Source: Hyaloperonospora brassicae (lineage: Eukaryota > Oomycota > Peronosporomycetes > Peronosporales > Peronosporaceae). From it: a stretch of DNA of 64,000 nucleotides. How positions within the stretch are numbered: the stretch's first letter is position 1; each line of letters begins with the position of its first letter. The stretch is from positions 186,001 through 250,000 of the forward strand of contig CANTFL010001238.1 of assembly GCA_947650285.1 (NCBI GenBank). The letters run 5' to 3'. The notes under the pieces were generated by a model that saw nothing but the letters and a program-made list of their open reading frames with translations, was not told where the DNA came from and searched no databases. Position numbers and translations under genes: made by a program. Positions 1 through 11,841 of the stretch are shown here, one piece after another.

Positions 1-117
1 TCGTGTGTTGCGATATCAAAAGGATTTCCTGGCGATGTGGTGACGCCAGTCCGGGTTCTTCTCATTTTTATTAGCGACCATCGTGGGGGGGGGGTATGCA
101 GGCACTGGCACCGGAAT

Positions 118-220
118 TAGCGACCCCGGTGGCCGAGTGGAAAGGCACTGACCCCGGGACAGGCAGGTACGTGTATTGATACCCGCTGGAGGGGCGGTAC
201 GATTGCACACCACCGGGAGT
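118..220 (+). other. tRNA-like / Pol III promoter-like relic (possible SINE head)
   Basis: An A-box-like TGGCCGAGTGG lies at 130-140 and a weak B-box-like GGTACGATTGC at 196-206, at the spacing expected for a long-variable-arm tRNA (Leu/Ser type). CCCGGTGG (125-132) is complementary to CCACCGGG (210-217). The T-arm does not fold well, so this is not a functional tRNA. A decayed tRNA-derived SINE or tRNA pseudogene is the best guess. Confidence 0.22.
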
Positions 221-297
221 CGGATATAGTGGGTGATACGCAAACTCAAATATGCCTCAAACCTTCTATCTATATAAGAATTAAAAACAGACGTCAT

Positions 298-3260
298 ATT
301 GATTTCTTAATGTAGTCACTCATCAGTAAGGTTTGCGAAGGTCGGTGTCTGCGTTTCACTTTGACCGTATTATTTATGCTTCGCATATCACGGCTATAAG
401 CCATTACATTGTTTTACTTGATATTGCCGATGGTAATACCGATTCCGAAACCTGTAATGAAGGACATGATTCTTGGTACCATGTGGAAGCGTATGAAGAG
501 CCAACAATAGTAGTGCAATTGTCTATGTATAAGGTTTTCTATCTCTAAATCTATTCTGTTGCGCTAAGCCAGTCATTTAAATTCTTGATTTCAAAACTAG
601 TCGGCCATTGTCCCATTAATAATGATGTCTACGACAATAAATACTCGTCTAGTTGGCCGTCGTCGATGTTCTCTACAAGAGGGTATATTACTGGCTTATT
701 TGGCGCAGCTAATTCACCCACAATTACTCATCATATAGTCGCTCGGTCCCAAGCCACTAATGAAACAATACAACAACACTACTAATGCAAAAACCACTAT
801 GCTGACGTTGTTTACAATGTTGTTTCGACATCATGAATCGTGTTTCGACTAAACTAATTCTTGCACTAAAGATAGTAGTAGAATTCCATTTTATAATCTT
901 GTAACCGATATTTTTCAGCTTGAAGAAATCAATTCAATTCCGGAAAATGTATGTTATGACCATGAAAAATTTCACATGCCTAGTGCTCTTTGTGTCACGC
1001 TTTTGACCGCAAGCACCTGCACACATCACTAGATGTTTCTTTTATCCGAATAATAGTGAAGTACGTCAAAATCGCAATCAGCTAACGCGCCTTACTATAC
1101 AAAATAGCAACTGACATGATAATACAAATGTCCTGCTGATAAAAATTGGCAATGTCGGGACCATCGCTCAAAATTGATGCATCTACCGCGTGAAAAAATA
1201 ATATATACGAATCGTTTGCGAACAAAGTAGCCAAGTTACAGGAAAAGGCTTTAGGTCGACTTTCTATGATACCACACGAAAACGAGATTCAACTCTATAT
1301 TTTTGCTTGAAAATAATCGATCGAAGAATGAAGGAATATATCAGTGGAACATGTCAAAGGAACCATATGTCTGATAAATTTGTCAATGAATAAAAAATAC
1401 TATGCCTTTGTCATTATTTAATTCCTATACCATTGCGAGTTTTTAAGCGAGCTAGTTACGCATACATGCTACATATTAAGTTGTAATTACCACACGTACA
1501 TAGGGTATGTTAGACAGGCTTATGCACTCACTACATAAATAATCGATACAACCTAACGTATCAGGCTCTAGTTTATGGCTTTACCGAACGGTCTGCATAA
1601 AGCTAATACTATATTTCGTATCGTCGTTATTAGTTCTTACTCAAGCCCGAAGCAAGTAATAAGATACACCCACATTGTCACTTATTTATCCTACTCAGTA
1701 GTGTCTATGACATCCTCGTTTATAAAAGAAAGTGATCTACCCAGAAAACCTTGATAGATGACGGAGACTTTCAATATATAATGCTGATATAACATAATTT
1801 GCGGCATGAGATTAGACGCTGATGAACAAGCTCGGTGATGTTTCGTGTCATTTAGACGATAAAAAACCGCTTTGAAAGAGATGTCAATCATTTATGAATC
1901 GAATAAGAATATAAAAGCGGAATACAAAATGTAAGGGAAAAATAAGCACTAAAAAGGCATTCAGTAGAGATAATGCAGCTTTATTTACATTATGTAAGTT
2001 AGTAGATGTCACTGTGAACTTAGTGCAAGAGTTGTAGCAGTTAATGTAAAATATATTCAGTGTTGATTATTATTTTCTGTCCACACTACGACATGCAGCC
2101 TCAAATGCACTACAACTTGACAATGTCAAGTTGCGTATGGCGTTCTTAATTCCCGCATAATGTGTCATGTTATCACTTGGCATCCGTTTTTCTCCGTTCC
2201 ATCTGTCACCTCATCTACCCGGCATCCGTAACTTCTTGTACCAATTTGTTAAGAATATACGCAAGAGAGATCAGGTGAGGTTCGAAGCTTACCTGTCACT
2301 GGTTTTGTATATAGACGATAAACCCTCCTGACATGTCTATATCGTAATTTTTAACATAAGTAACAATTGGAGATACGTGTGCGAGAAAGGGTCAATAAAC
2401 ATCCAATTATATCTTCACCATTCCGTCGCAAATCACTTATGTACCTTTCTTTTTGTCTTCTTTTTCTCTAAAAACGGGTATTTGGTAGATTAAGTAAAAT
2501 TTGCTTTGACATTTTAATCATAGCCAGCAGGTCACTTTATCGTTCATCTGTAAAATTGTGATGCTTTATCTCTCGCAATTATATATTCTGATTTGACACG
2601 TAATGATTTGTAGCTGTCGGCTTCTAGATATTGTCTTAAGCTAGTTCAGTTAGCAGCACCATACAACATTGTAATTGGGTGGTACCGTCGCATGTCAATG
2701 ATACTGAACACAAGTTGTTGTAAATATGGCCTAACTCGATTTTTATTTCAATGCAATACATGATCCTTACATATTAGTGAGATGTAACCTTCGAAGTAGA
2801 TTTTGGTACGCTACACCTATTGCTTGATATCGACCATTATTTTGTTTAGATAAAGTTACATTCTCTACTAGACGCGAGAAACGGGTTATATGCACCTATA
2901 CAACTTCGGTGATTGCTAATTGATGCCGCTTGAGTAATGCCAAACTAATATACAAATATCACCTTACATGATAAATGGTGTGTAAGGTATGAGATCGGTA
3001 TACGACCGACATTCGTATACCTTAGCTAATATTAAATGCTGACTGCGCTTTTCGTTTATTTTGTTTCTTAATTAGCATAAAGAAAAAGTAAGACCGTGGC
3101 TACCCGTTGCAGCAGTCAATATTACTTATAAACTACATATGAGCAAGTTATGGAGCATAGCAAACAGTCAAAATACTATATTTTTCACGAATGGGTGAGT
3201 TTATGGCCTTTTAAAATCTGATACATAACCCAATCGCATTCATCAATCTATTTCAACTGT
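298..3260. other. AT-rich decayed DNA, no gene seen
   Basis: I see only short random reading frames. There is no recognisable protein motif and no LTR core. A few small hairpins occur, for example CAACTTGAC/GTCAAGTTG near 2110-2135. The composition fits old mutated repeat DNA. Confidence 0.55.
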
Positions 3261-3267
3261 TCTTATG

Positions 3268-4641
3268 TCATTTTGTGATCAAGCATGTTGACTGTAGTGC
3301 GCTTTCCTTTGTATTTTGCTGACGGGTTGGGAAGGAAGAGTACCTAGGTACGGAGACTTTGTCGTACTGTGATCCACACCGGGTTGCTTGGTACGCTTCC
3401 GTTTTAACACCTCCATCGGCGTTTAGCACTCTACGTTTACGCATATTGGGTGCTGAGATTGGCCAAAGGACATTGCTGGAAAAGCCAGAGATTGCTTTAT
3501 CTGTCTTGGCAAGCACACCATTTTGCCACGCGCTTGATGATAATGAATTTGCGTGTTTCTTCGTCATGCTCGATACATCTTCATCGATCATGTAGCGGTC
3601 CATGGAGCGACGCAGGCTGGTCTTGAAGGACTAAAACACGGAGACTTCTAAATACTGCAAGATGCGTGTGGAGTTTCAAGAAAGAAGAAGTCGAATAATC
3701 TTCATCTCGATCGCCTTCTCAACGATTCTCTTGCTTTAATGGGTTTCACAACCGTCGTAGATGAGCAGAACTGACAGAATGACTCTTCTGGGTACGCTGC
3801 TTCTAAAGTGTTCGAATCACTTGACGAAGATAGATTGGTTCATGAACGCCTTCGGAGCGACGGCAACTAAAGTACCAGGGACGGAGAACTCATTCAAGAT
3901 GTCACGTCTAAAGGTTGGCCTGGAACCAGAAAGCGTGGCGGTTGGCACAATCCGAATGAACTAACGCAGGCTACTAGCGTCAGGGGCAAGCTCATGTCAC
4001 TGCACTATGTCCAAATGCTCTTCGACCCACGCACAGCGTTGACTTTTCTTGACTTCGACATCTGACCAAATCCCGTCTCGTCCATATTACAAAAGCGGTC
4101 ATTGGATAGTTTGCGCTCGATCGCGTGTTTAATCTGTTGATTCAACAGATGATCGAGGTTCTATTACCCGACTTGGTTGCGTGCGCGAGAAATCACTTAG
4201 GATAATTCGACTGTAAGCTGGGGTGACGGGAAAGGAATCGCTTAACCTATCCGTCGCCAAGGATGCCAGCATATCGCGAGGGATTGTAAATCACGCGGTA
4301 CGCCTCGTTTGCTTTGAAAAGTATAATCTGAAGCGCAACCGGAAGACCCTCTCGCTGCATCCTTACGATTTACGTCTAGAAGTCGCGTATAATTTATTGG
4401 AAAAAACAGGCGGTGGTCCGGGTCCTCTTATTGTCACGCCAGAGCACTGTTGGGTAGCGCGGCAGCGAATCTTTATCTCTGGGATTGTAATAATAAAATC
4501 GCAAACGGTTTCCCACGACATGCCACGTTCGCTAGCTCTTACAGCCTTCGCGAGCTCTTTTTGGCTATAGATCTTTCTCTTCTTCATCGTGTGTCGTTGC
4601 AGTATGTGATCAACCTGCGTTTGACGCGTGTGGGCGGCCAT
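3268..4641 (-). pseudogene. pogo/Tigger-type DDE transposase relic (CENP-B-like HTH + DDE_1)
   Basis: Read on the minus strand in several frames. An N-terminal helix-turn-helix part near 4360-4585 (MKKRKIYSQKELAKAVRASE) is followed by RGPGPPPVF, the typical R(P/G)PG linker before the catalytic domain. Then come NMDETGFGQMSKSRKV (first catalytic Asp, about 4055-4105), a VAPKAFMN-like block, IYDGC (second Asp block), KAIEMKII and, in an open stretch at 3268-3603, a C-terminal part with SGFSSNVLWPISAPNM. That is the usual GF..TG(L/I)WP end of oomycete pogo proteins. Stops and frameshifts separate the blocks, so it is inactive. No terminal inverted repeats were identified. The assignment rests on motif order known for the family. 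The plus-strand reading frames over this region are shadows. Confidence 0.8.
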
Positions 4642-6330
4642 AAACTGACCGATTTGTTTAACAAGCCAATTGTATCACTCAGAGTTGTCAGATCTAGCGA
4701 TTATTGGAATATTCCGATTATCGGCCAAAATGGTCGTAGGCCATAAGCAGGCCTGATACCTTATATGCATAATACTAAGCATGTACGATCCGTAGACAAA
4801 GCTTTTTCGTTATCGACATTGTGCGTGAAGGTTTACGGCATCTGACTACCAGGTAGGAAGTGTAAGTAGCTTGTGGTGTGTCAGTGCAAGCATCAATGAC
4901 CTGTTGCACCTAATATCACATTGTGGTCCATCCAAAAATTACGGGTATCCCATCGAACACGAAAATGTCACATGTAGAAAATAGAGCCTGAAGTCACGGG
5001 TGGAGGCTTTTATAATTTGAGTGACATAGGATGGACGGCAAACGAATCATTACGCTCGACCTTCGTGGAACTGCCATCATATCCATGTAGTTTGAAATAC
5101 AAGCAGATGACCAGAACACTGAGATCGGTAATAATAAATAGCATGAACTGAAAAGGATCGGGAAAGTAGTCTAGATTCACCATGAGGTTCTCAACAAACA
5201 GATCCGCTAAGAATACATGAAGCTCATTGTTTCCGACTGTTGCGATATCAACAAAACCAGGCTGCTTCTACCGGATCGACGTACGTCCTTCAATATGTGG
5301 CGTGAAGCTCGACATCTCCAAGTACGAGGGAGTCGTGAAAGTATTTTCTTGAGATAAATATCCCAAGAACGCGATATAAAGGTTCGTTGGGAAATGTCGG
5401 TACAATACAAGTCGTGTTGCCCATTTAAACAAGCTGGATGTGCCAAAACTTGGACCATTGGTAACTAGAATCACGACTCATATGCATTTTATGCACCCGA
5501 GAGCTTATAAAATAAGGTTGTGACGATTTCTCGCCGCCGAGGGTTGAGCTTTGGGATCGGGCATAGCTCCTAAAACTCAGGTCATGTTAGCGTAAAGTGA
5601 TCACTCAAGACCGGCGCATCATATTTCCTTGCGGTTTCGATCACGGTCAACCACTTTTTCACGGTTACACGTTATGTATAGCGCTCATGATGCGGGCGGT
5701 CCATCAAGATCCATCTGTTTCGCCCGGAACTGGATGCACAAAAACAAGCAAAACAGGAATTTTCAGACTAGACCCGACTTATGTCCGAATATCGTACAAT
5801 CGTCTTAAAAAAGATAAAAAATGTAGAATCAGTGGATACCCTAAACGTGGAGAAGTCGTTTTTGCTCTCCGTCGTACAAACGCTCGCGAAAGATTATACA
5901 TATGACAATACATGTCAATACATCTACAAATCAAGTGATTCGAATATTTGTGTGTTGCACTAAGTAAAAAGCGTCTGTTGGCGAACTAGGGCCTGAGAAC
6001 ACATTCGAAACTGTTGCAAACATGAAGAATCGTAGAGGACCGTAAAAAACAGTGATTCCCGCCCTATCAAATCATCATCCTTCTTATAGCTTTCTGGTCT
6101 TATAAACAAGGTTCATACTGTGGTAAAAAGCCTATCTGAGTTGATGTAACCGAAGGTCAGCGCGCCGAATGAACAGCGGTTCAACTCTCGGGGAAAGGGT
6201 GACAAAAGAAAGGGCTACAAAGGCGACGAGACATTCAAGGAGAACACATACAGCACATACCAAGGGTAGATTATCGACAGAAGTGCCGGGTGAATGGTAA
6301 TGGAAAGCGTAGAAACCGTTCCCTCATCTA
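4642..6330. other. Non-coding stretch, possible gag scrap
   Basis: No gene is supported. Around 5309-5335 the plus strand reads KLDISKYEG, similar to the VDISKYSG block of the gypsy Gag at 43.26 kb, but the match fades within about 15 codons. It may be the gag end of the decayed copy that starts clearly at 7.4 kb, or it may be coincidence. Confidence 0.3.
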
Positions 6331-6334
6331 AAAT

Positions 6335-6595
6335 TCCGGTTCCTTAAGGTGAACCATGATAGGTCAAGTTGAAACGATCCCATAAAGGAGGAAATAGGGT
6401 CCCACGAGGTGACATCGGGCCCCTCAAGCTGTACCTCGAATCCCTCACGGTGGCCCCGGTCCAACAATATGAACCCGATCCCTCCACGTGGACCTCAAGA
6501 TCCTCTAGGTGGACCTAGGATCTTTTAAAGTGGACCTCAAGCCCCTCAAGGTGGACCCGGTCCGTTAAGGTGGACTTCGGGTCTCCTGTGTTCAA
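6335..6595 (+). repeat. Degenerate ~19-21 bp minisatellite
   Basis: About a dozen imperfect units of the type CCTCAAGGTGGACCTCGGAT occur. The GTGGACC core recurs at 6488, 6509, 6530, 6551 and about 6570, a spacing of about 21 bp, with more degenerate units upstream from about 6350. It is GC-richer than its surroundings, and no coding function is visible. Confidence 0.7.
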
Positions 6596-6792
6596 GCTAC
6601 TCCTGTACAGTCAAATCGCAATTAGGGTACGATGCAAGAATAGAGTCACGGAGTTATAGGATAGGAATATATTAAATACTACTTACTTTGCGATCTACGT
6701 GGAACGTCTTCGTGTATTTGAGGGATCTTTCACTTGGTCTGAACGCCTGTTCCTGGGACATGATGTACGTTGCACCCCCCCCATTAAAGCAG

Positions 6793-6873
6793 TTGCGTGG
6801 CGAGACCAAGCGCAAGCGTCTAAAGGAATATAATGAGGTCCCCCAGTTGAAGATAATTGCGTGGCGAGACCAA
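6793..6873 (+). repeat. 17-bp direct repeat pair
   Basis: TTGCGTGGCGAGACCAA occurs at 6793-6809 and again at 6857-6873, spaced 64 bp. It lies in an otherwise unassigned stretch (6600-7430) where I recognise no gene. Confidence 0.6.
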
Positions 6874-8462
6874 CAGCAAACAGAACCCCAAAAAGTATTT
6901 GGCCTGTGGATTCGTCGAGTAGCAACCCTGCCCTCTCAAGATTCTCCATCGGAAGTGGCATCCCACACCAGCGATTAGGGAGCACGTTAAAGGCCAGGGA
7001 TCGCATACTTCTGTGGTTATATGAAGCAGGGGCGAGAAGCTACACCAACGATTTGGTTTTGAACCCACGATCAAGTGGCTACCTACTGGCCAACCGAGTG
7101 AAGCATATTCTCTAGGGGCCCAAAGTCTACATCTGACAAGGCAAACACATCTCAGTCTCCTTCCGAGTCTCCCGAGAATGCAACCCGCTAGCCGAACGGT
7201 ACACAAGGTGAGTCAAGATCTGTATTCGGCATCGGGGTGCCCCTCCCCGTAAGTCGGTAGTCTGGCACAACGAGTGTGTTGAGGACATATCACGTACTTT
7301 TGAAACCCACTCCACCACAATAACGACACACAGTCTGTGCAGATTACTTTCCCAGGTGATGAGAGATAGCGTACCATCTTATCTATTAAGTGACACACAA
7401 AATGTCACTGTGATCTAGTCGACCGTAGGCCGTCGAGAAACTTGTCCGAGGACAATTATTATATGATCGTAGTCTTAGTTTTAATAAGTGCGATAACTTT
7501 AACGAGTGATAGTGCGCCTTTCAGCAGGCATTCATGTTACATTTATAAACGTGCACTGAAAATAAACCACGCTTTAATTGATGTAGATTACGATGATGTT
7601 CCCATCGTATTACAATTTAATGGCAAAATTTGATGTCATCTTTGGTCCACCATGGCTTTACGATTCAAGTCATGGATCAGCTGGTTTATCAATCCGTAAG
7701 GACAACCACCGTTAAATCACCAGATACCTATTGATCAATCTCGTGGAGCGTTCACAAGCGTGGAAATGTTATACCTATTTGCGCGATGACTTTAATACTT
7801 ATTCATTCATTTGTAAGAAAGCCTAATACCTCAGTCATTTGTTAGAGAGCATATTACCCCAGTACAGGTGATCATTACAACAAAGAGCAAGATGCTAGCA
7901 TATTACCTCAAATGCATTAAGTGCAGAAGACCCACTACTAGAATATGTCCAATGGTCCGGAATATTAATGTTTAATGGAAGACAACGTACAACGAAACAA
8001 ATTAATTTAAAATATTTTTTGCCGATAGACTTACATTCAACTGTTTAAGATCAAATTGTGTTAGCCGTGACATAGTTGGAATGCGTTCAATGGATCGCAT
8101 GTGCTTTTACACGTTTCTCTGAACCTTTGCTTCAGTAAAGCCACAAGACGATGGTGGATATTGCATGCATTTAATTAAGTATATGCTGAGGAGTACCATG
8201 TTAGATGCCGATTACCAGAAAGGACGTCATCATCGGTGGTATGTCAAAGATTACTATCTCTTTACTCCTGAACCTGATGCATGGCTTCTATCCAATGCCT
8301 ACGCGTGTTAAGGTTAACCTTTGTACAGATTTTATAAGCCTAATATTACGTGAAATTACCGATATCACACACATTTTAACGGCCCATCACATTAAACAAA
8401 CGTACGTCAAATCTTTTACGATCAGTGCGAGACTTTCAGCCAAGTGACGATGATGATATTTC

Positions 8463-8521
8463 GCAGCGCGTAACTTCGGTGTTGGATTTTGTAATAATAC
8501 ATCATCGAAGTTACGCGCTGC
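8463..8521. repeat. Foldback insertion in the relic RT active-site region
   Basis: Perfect 16-bp arms GCAGCGCGTAACTTCG (8463-8478) and CGAAGTTACGCGCTGC (8506-8521) flank a 27-nt loop. Alignment to intact copies places this block inside the relic at the YFDD region, where intact copies have no such sequence. It therefore looks inserted. Confidence 0.65.
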
Positions 8522-8830
8522 AATATGTCCATATCTGGGCTTCGGGCGGAAAGAAGGGCGTGGGGTTAATGACACAGACGTTTGTCAATTTCTTACACCT
8601 TATTAATGCGCCAGAATAACTGATGCGTCAAACTCAAGGAATTGTATATTCGCGGCTACAAAAATGCCACTAATTATGTGTATCGGGCATAAACACGGTG
8701 TGTGCGCTCATCCTCAAATACTAGGTGATCACCGCCTGGCCCGTATTAGTATATTTGTAAATTCTTTAAAATGTTTTGGCCTAACGGCGTACTTATGTGG
8801 TACAAAGATCGCACAACTTTTGTGCGCAGG

Positions 8831-10020
8831 GACGGACCGCGCCGATAATATGTTTAAGCTACTCAATGATTATAAAAACAGTAGCGCGAGTCTCGTCACA
8901 CCCGCTTTATATATCGCGGATAATTGATGGAATCAAAGTGTCTAACTGATATACAGGGGGTACACATATGTAGAAGGAGAATATAACGTGATTCGAAATC
9001 GCGATCGTGATCAAGGAAAAGAGAACGATCCGTGAATCGAGATCCGCGATTAAGGATGAGGATGCAATACAACAAATTGGTGTGCACTATATCACGCGTT
9101 TCGCGATTGAATATCAAGGACTTGAGCGCGATAATCTATCGGAATCGAGGATTATAACCTGGTCACAGCGAATTGTTGTGTACCTTTCTATGCGATTCGC
9201 GATCAGAAAAGTTGATGAAGTGGGCTACGTCGTTCAAGTAGACGATCAGCAGGGATAGACGACACACGGCAGCAATCTCAGAGTCTTTGGTAAGAACATT
9301 AGTAGTTCTTCGTTGATTGTAAAAACATTAATCAGAGCTCAATCTGTACACGTGATGTCTTCTCTTTCAGGCTGAACTACCGCTCACTCGCTGTCAAGAA
9401 AGTCATTCAATTTATTAAAGTGATTCCCCTAGAAGATTTGGACGGACATAGAGAACTCTGATGACAACTTTCACTGCGACCGGGGGGAACATAGTAGAGA
9501 GAGAAGATCTAAGGTATATTCGGGTACAAGACGACCCAGATATCTGAATTTTTAGTTACTCTCCGGCGATGTGTCGTCGTATTGCCCATGCACGAATATC
9601 GATCTACGTACCTCCCGGTCTCGGTGCCGTGCATTGCTTATCCTCTCCGACACTGGGGTCAATTGTAAGCAACAAAGCAGAGGAAAAGGCAACTGGATTC
9701 AAGACGGCTTAAGTGGTCAGAAGGTCAAGCAGATTATAAATTTACATTTTGGAAAAAATGATCTTATCGTAAATATGGCAATTTATCGAGCAGACTATTA
9801 GTAATCCGTGATCTTGTGAAGACGTCTGCACGGTCACCGTCAGCCACATCACAACACGTTAAGGTATTCCCTGGACAGGAGTGTCAATCGGACGAGTATA
9901 GCTAGCCCTACCGATGGATGCAAGGTGAAGAAGAAAAAAGTCGAACGTAAACGAACTACCCCTCTCGAATTTCGCTTGTCTGGGTTTCACTAAAGATTTA
10001 AATTGCAAGAATCTTGTGAT
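8831..10020. other. ~1.2-kb interruption of the relic, with GATC-rich block
   Basis: Similarity to the gypsy RT stops near 8830 and resumes near 10030 at the next codons of the same protein region, so about 1.2 kb has been inserted or substituted. At 8985-9240 it contains repeated CGCGATC/GATCGTGATCA-like words resembling the 132-bp satellite at 29.1 kb. No gene was recognised inside. Confidence 0.45.
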
Positions 10021-11406
10021 CGCTCTTCCACTACACTTACACAGATACTCGCCCATCTACGCCGAGATGACCGTGCATATTCGTGGTTTATTAAATAATA
10101 TACAAAATTGATATTCGAAGAGTAATTTATAACACACTTTGATATGTATCAAACGAGATAAGTAGATGATTTTGATGACAATTGCTATCAAGGCATAACG
10201 TTTCAGGTATTCTGTGACGTCAGCGTATGTGTGATCGTCATACCATTGAAACAATATGATACAGACGGCTATAGTCGTTTGCTTTCAGCTGCGTTAGCTT
10301 ACACCTGCCAACTTTGGGTAATTTGTGCATGAGAAGGATTATTTTGCCACAAAGTTCTGCGTCTATCTAATAGAAGATCAATAGTTTATTGCTTACACGG
10401 ACCTATCATCACTGTGTACGACCGTAAACAGTCTACACAGACCTAGCATCACTGCGCACGGACGTAAAATGTCCACAAATCTCCCAAGGAATTGCGAGAT
10501 GACTGTTGTTATTTGCGGAGTATATAATTTCCGTGAAAGTTTACTCAGGATGCCTCAATGTCGTCTCCGATGTTCAAAATAGCCGGTCACAATTTGAAAT
10601 GGCTAGGCTATCACACATTGACCAAAAGCTTGTTTTTCTTGCCATGCAAAGTAATATCATCCAGTCGTCGATCCTGTCCGACGACGTGTAATAGCGATAA
10701 GGACAATGAACATTACAAGTGCGTCTGATGTATAAACTTTCAATATCACCCCGGCGATCTACAAAAAGCCTGCCAGTTATTTATTTTTCGTCAGCAACAC
10801 GGTACACAATCAGTGATGAACTTATGTATTACACAGCATTCGCTAGAGACACGCCTGGTGTCGTATTTACTCCTCATAATGACCTATAACTGCGGTTCAT
10901 GTTTGCGTTTCACGATACAACAGTGATTAAGTATCGTGGCCGTGAGAAAAATTACCTCACTGCCAGCCATACTTAAGCCGACCCCATCAGTATTGGTTTG
11001 TTCGTATGTACACTCGATCTAGAGATGTTTTTCAAGGCTCAACTTCGATCACTTCATTATATCAGCCATTGTAGCCTCTACCTCTTTGACAGGGTGCTAG
11101 TAGTCTATTTTAATACAATTCGTTTTTTATAAGCTAAAGACGATATAAAATTAAATTATTTGTTTTCGTCGAAAATGTATCAGGATGATGCGCCTTTTTG
11201 CTGGGTCCGAATCAATTACATCCAAATTATGCTCTCGTGTCTTGAAGACACACTATTTCAATTCTATCAATTTTCTCGTGGACACGTCTGTGACGCAAAC
11301 CCTTTTTGGTCACGGCGGATCCTTGTCAATATGTGTTCTTTTGTCATAAAATAGAGGTGAACTTGTGATTGTTAAAACAATTTAAAATTGGCTATCAGGC
11401 GGAACG

Positions 11407-11841
11407 TGTAACGAGGCGAGTCTTTCACATAAAAATTGATAAATATTTTCATTTTTGGGTATTATCAATTTTGGTAATATTCAATCAACATCACTCGAGA
11501 AAAGCGATGTTGTCGGAATATTACCTCTAAGGGTAATATCCGTGGATGCTACACTTCTTGGTTGATGTAACATCTACATCAACCAAATTTATCACCAATC
11601 GCTGCTGGACGCGCGAATTGGGTGGTGAGAAAGAGATTCACATAGGAGATGGTAATTTAATATAGTTAGATTATGACGAAAGATGATATAGGCAAAAAAT
11701 AACTCTATTAAATACAGTTCTGCTATTTTTTAGCCAAAGCTTTCGACTTCTGTATACTTTGCTGCTCTTGCCCGCCACGTGAACGTGACTTCGGGTGAAC
11801 AAAACCTTGTGTTTCATTGACACAAGGCGTTCCCCGTTACA
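11407..11841 (+). mobile_element. Solo LTR of the gypsy family, nested in the relic integrase
   Basis: 435 bp, starting TGTAACGAGG and ending CCCCGTTACA. It contains the family core (CCAATCGCTGCTGGACGCGCG) and the U5 foldback. The flanks are gaacg (11402-11406) and gaact (11842-11846), a nearly intact 5-bp target duplication. The target matches the ggaacg of intact integrase, so a family member inserted into an older copy and later recombined to a solo LTR. Confidence 0.88.

Noticed and set aside
85..94. Run of ten G
   Set aside because: Simple homopolymer with no supporting context.
4223..4746. Plus-strand frames of 98-115 codons
   Set aside because: They are the complementary shadow of the pogo transposase relic, whose minus-strand motifs are clear.
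6820..7206. 128-codon minus-strand frame, Cys/Trp-rich
   Set aside because: Frequent rare residues and overlap with two other frames suggest non-coding. No family recognised.
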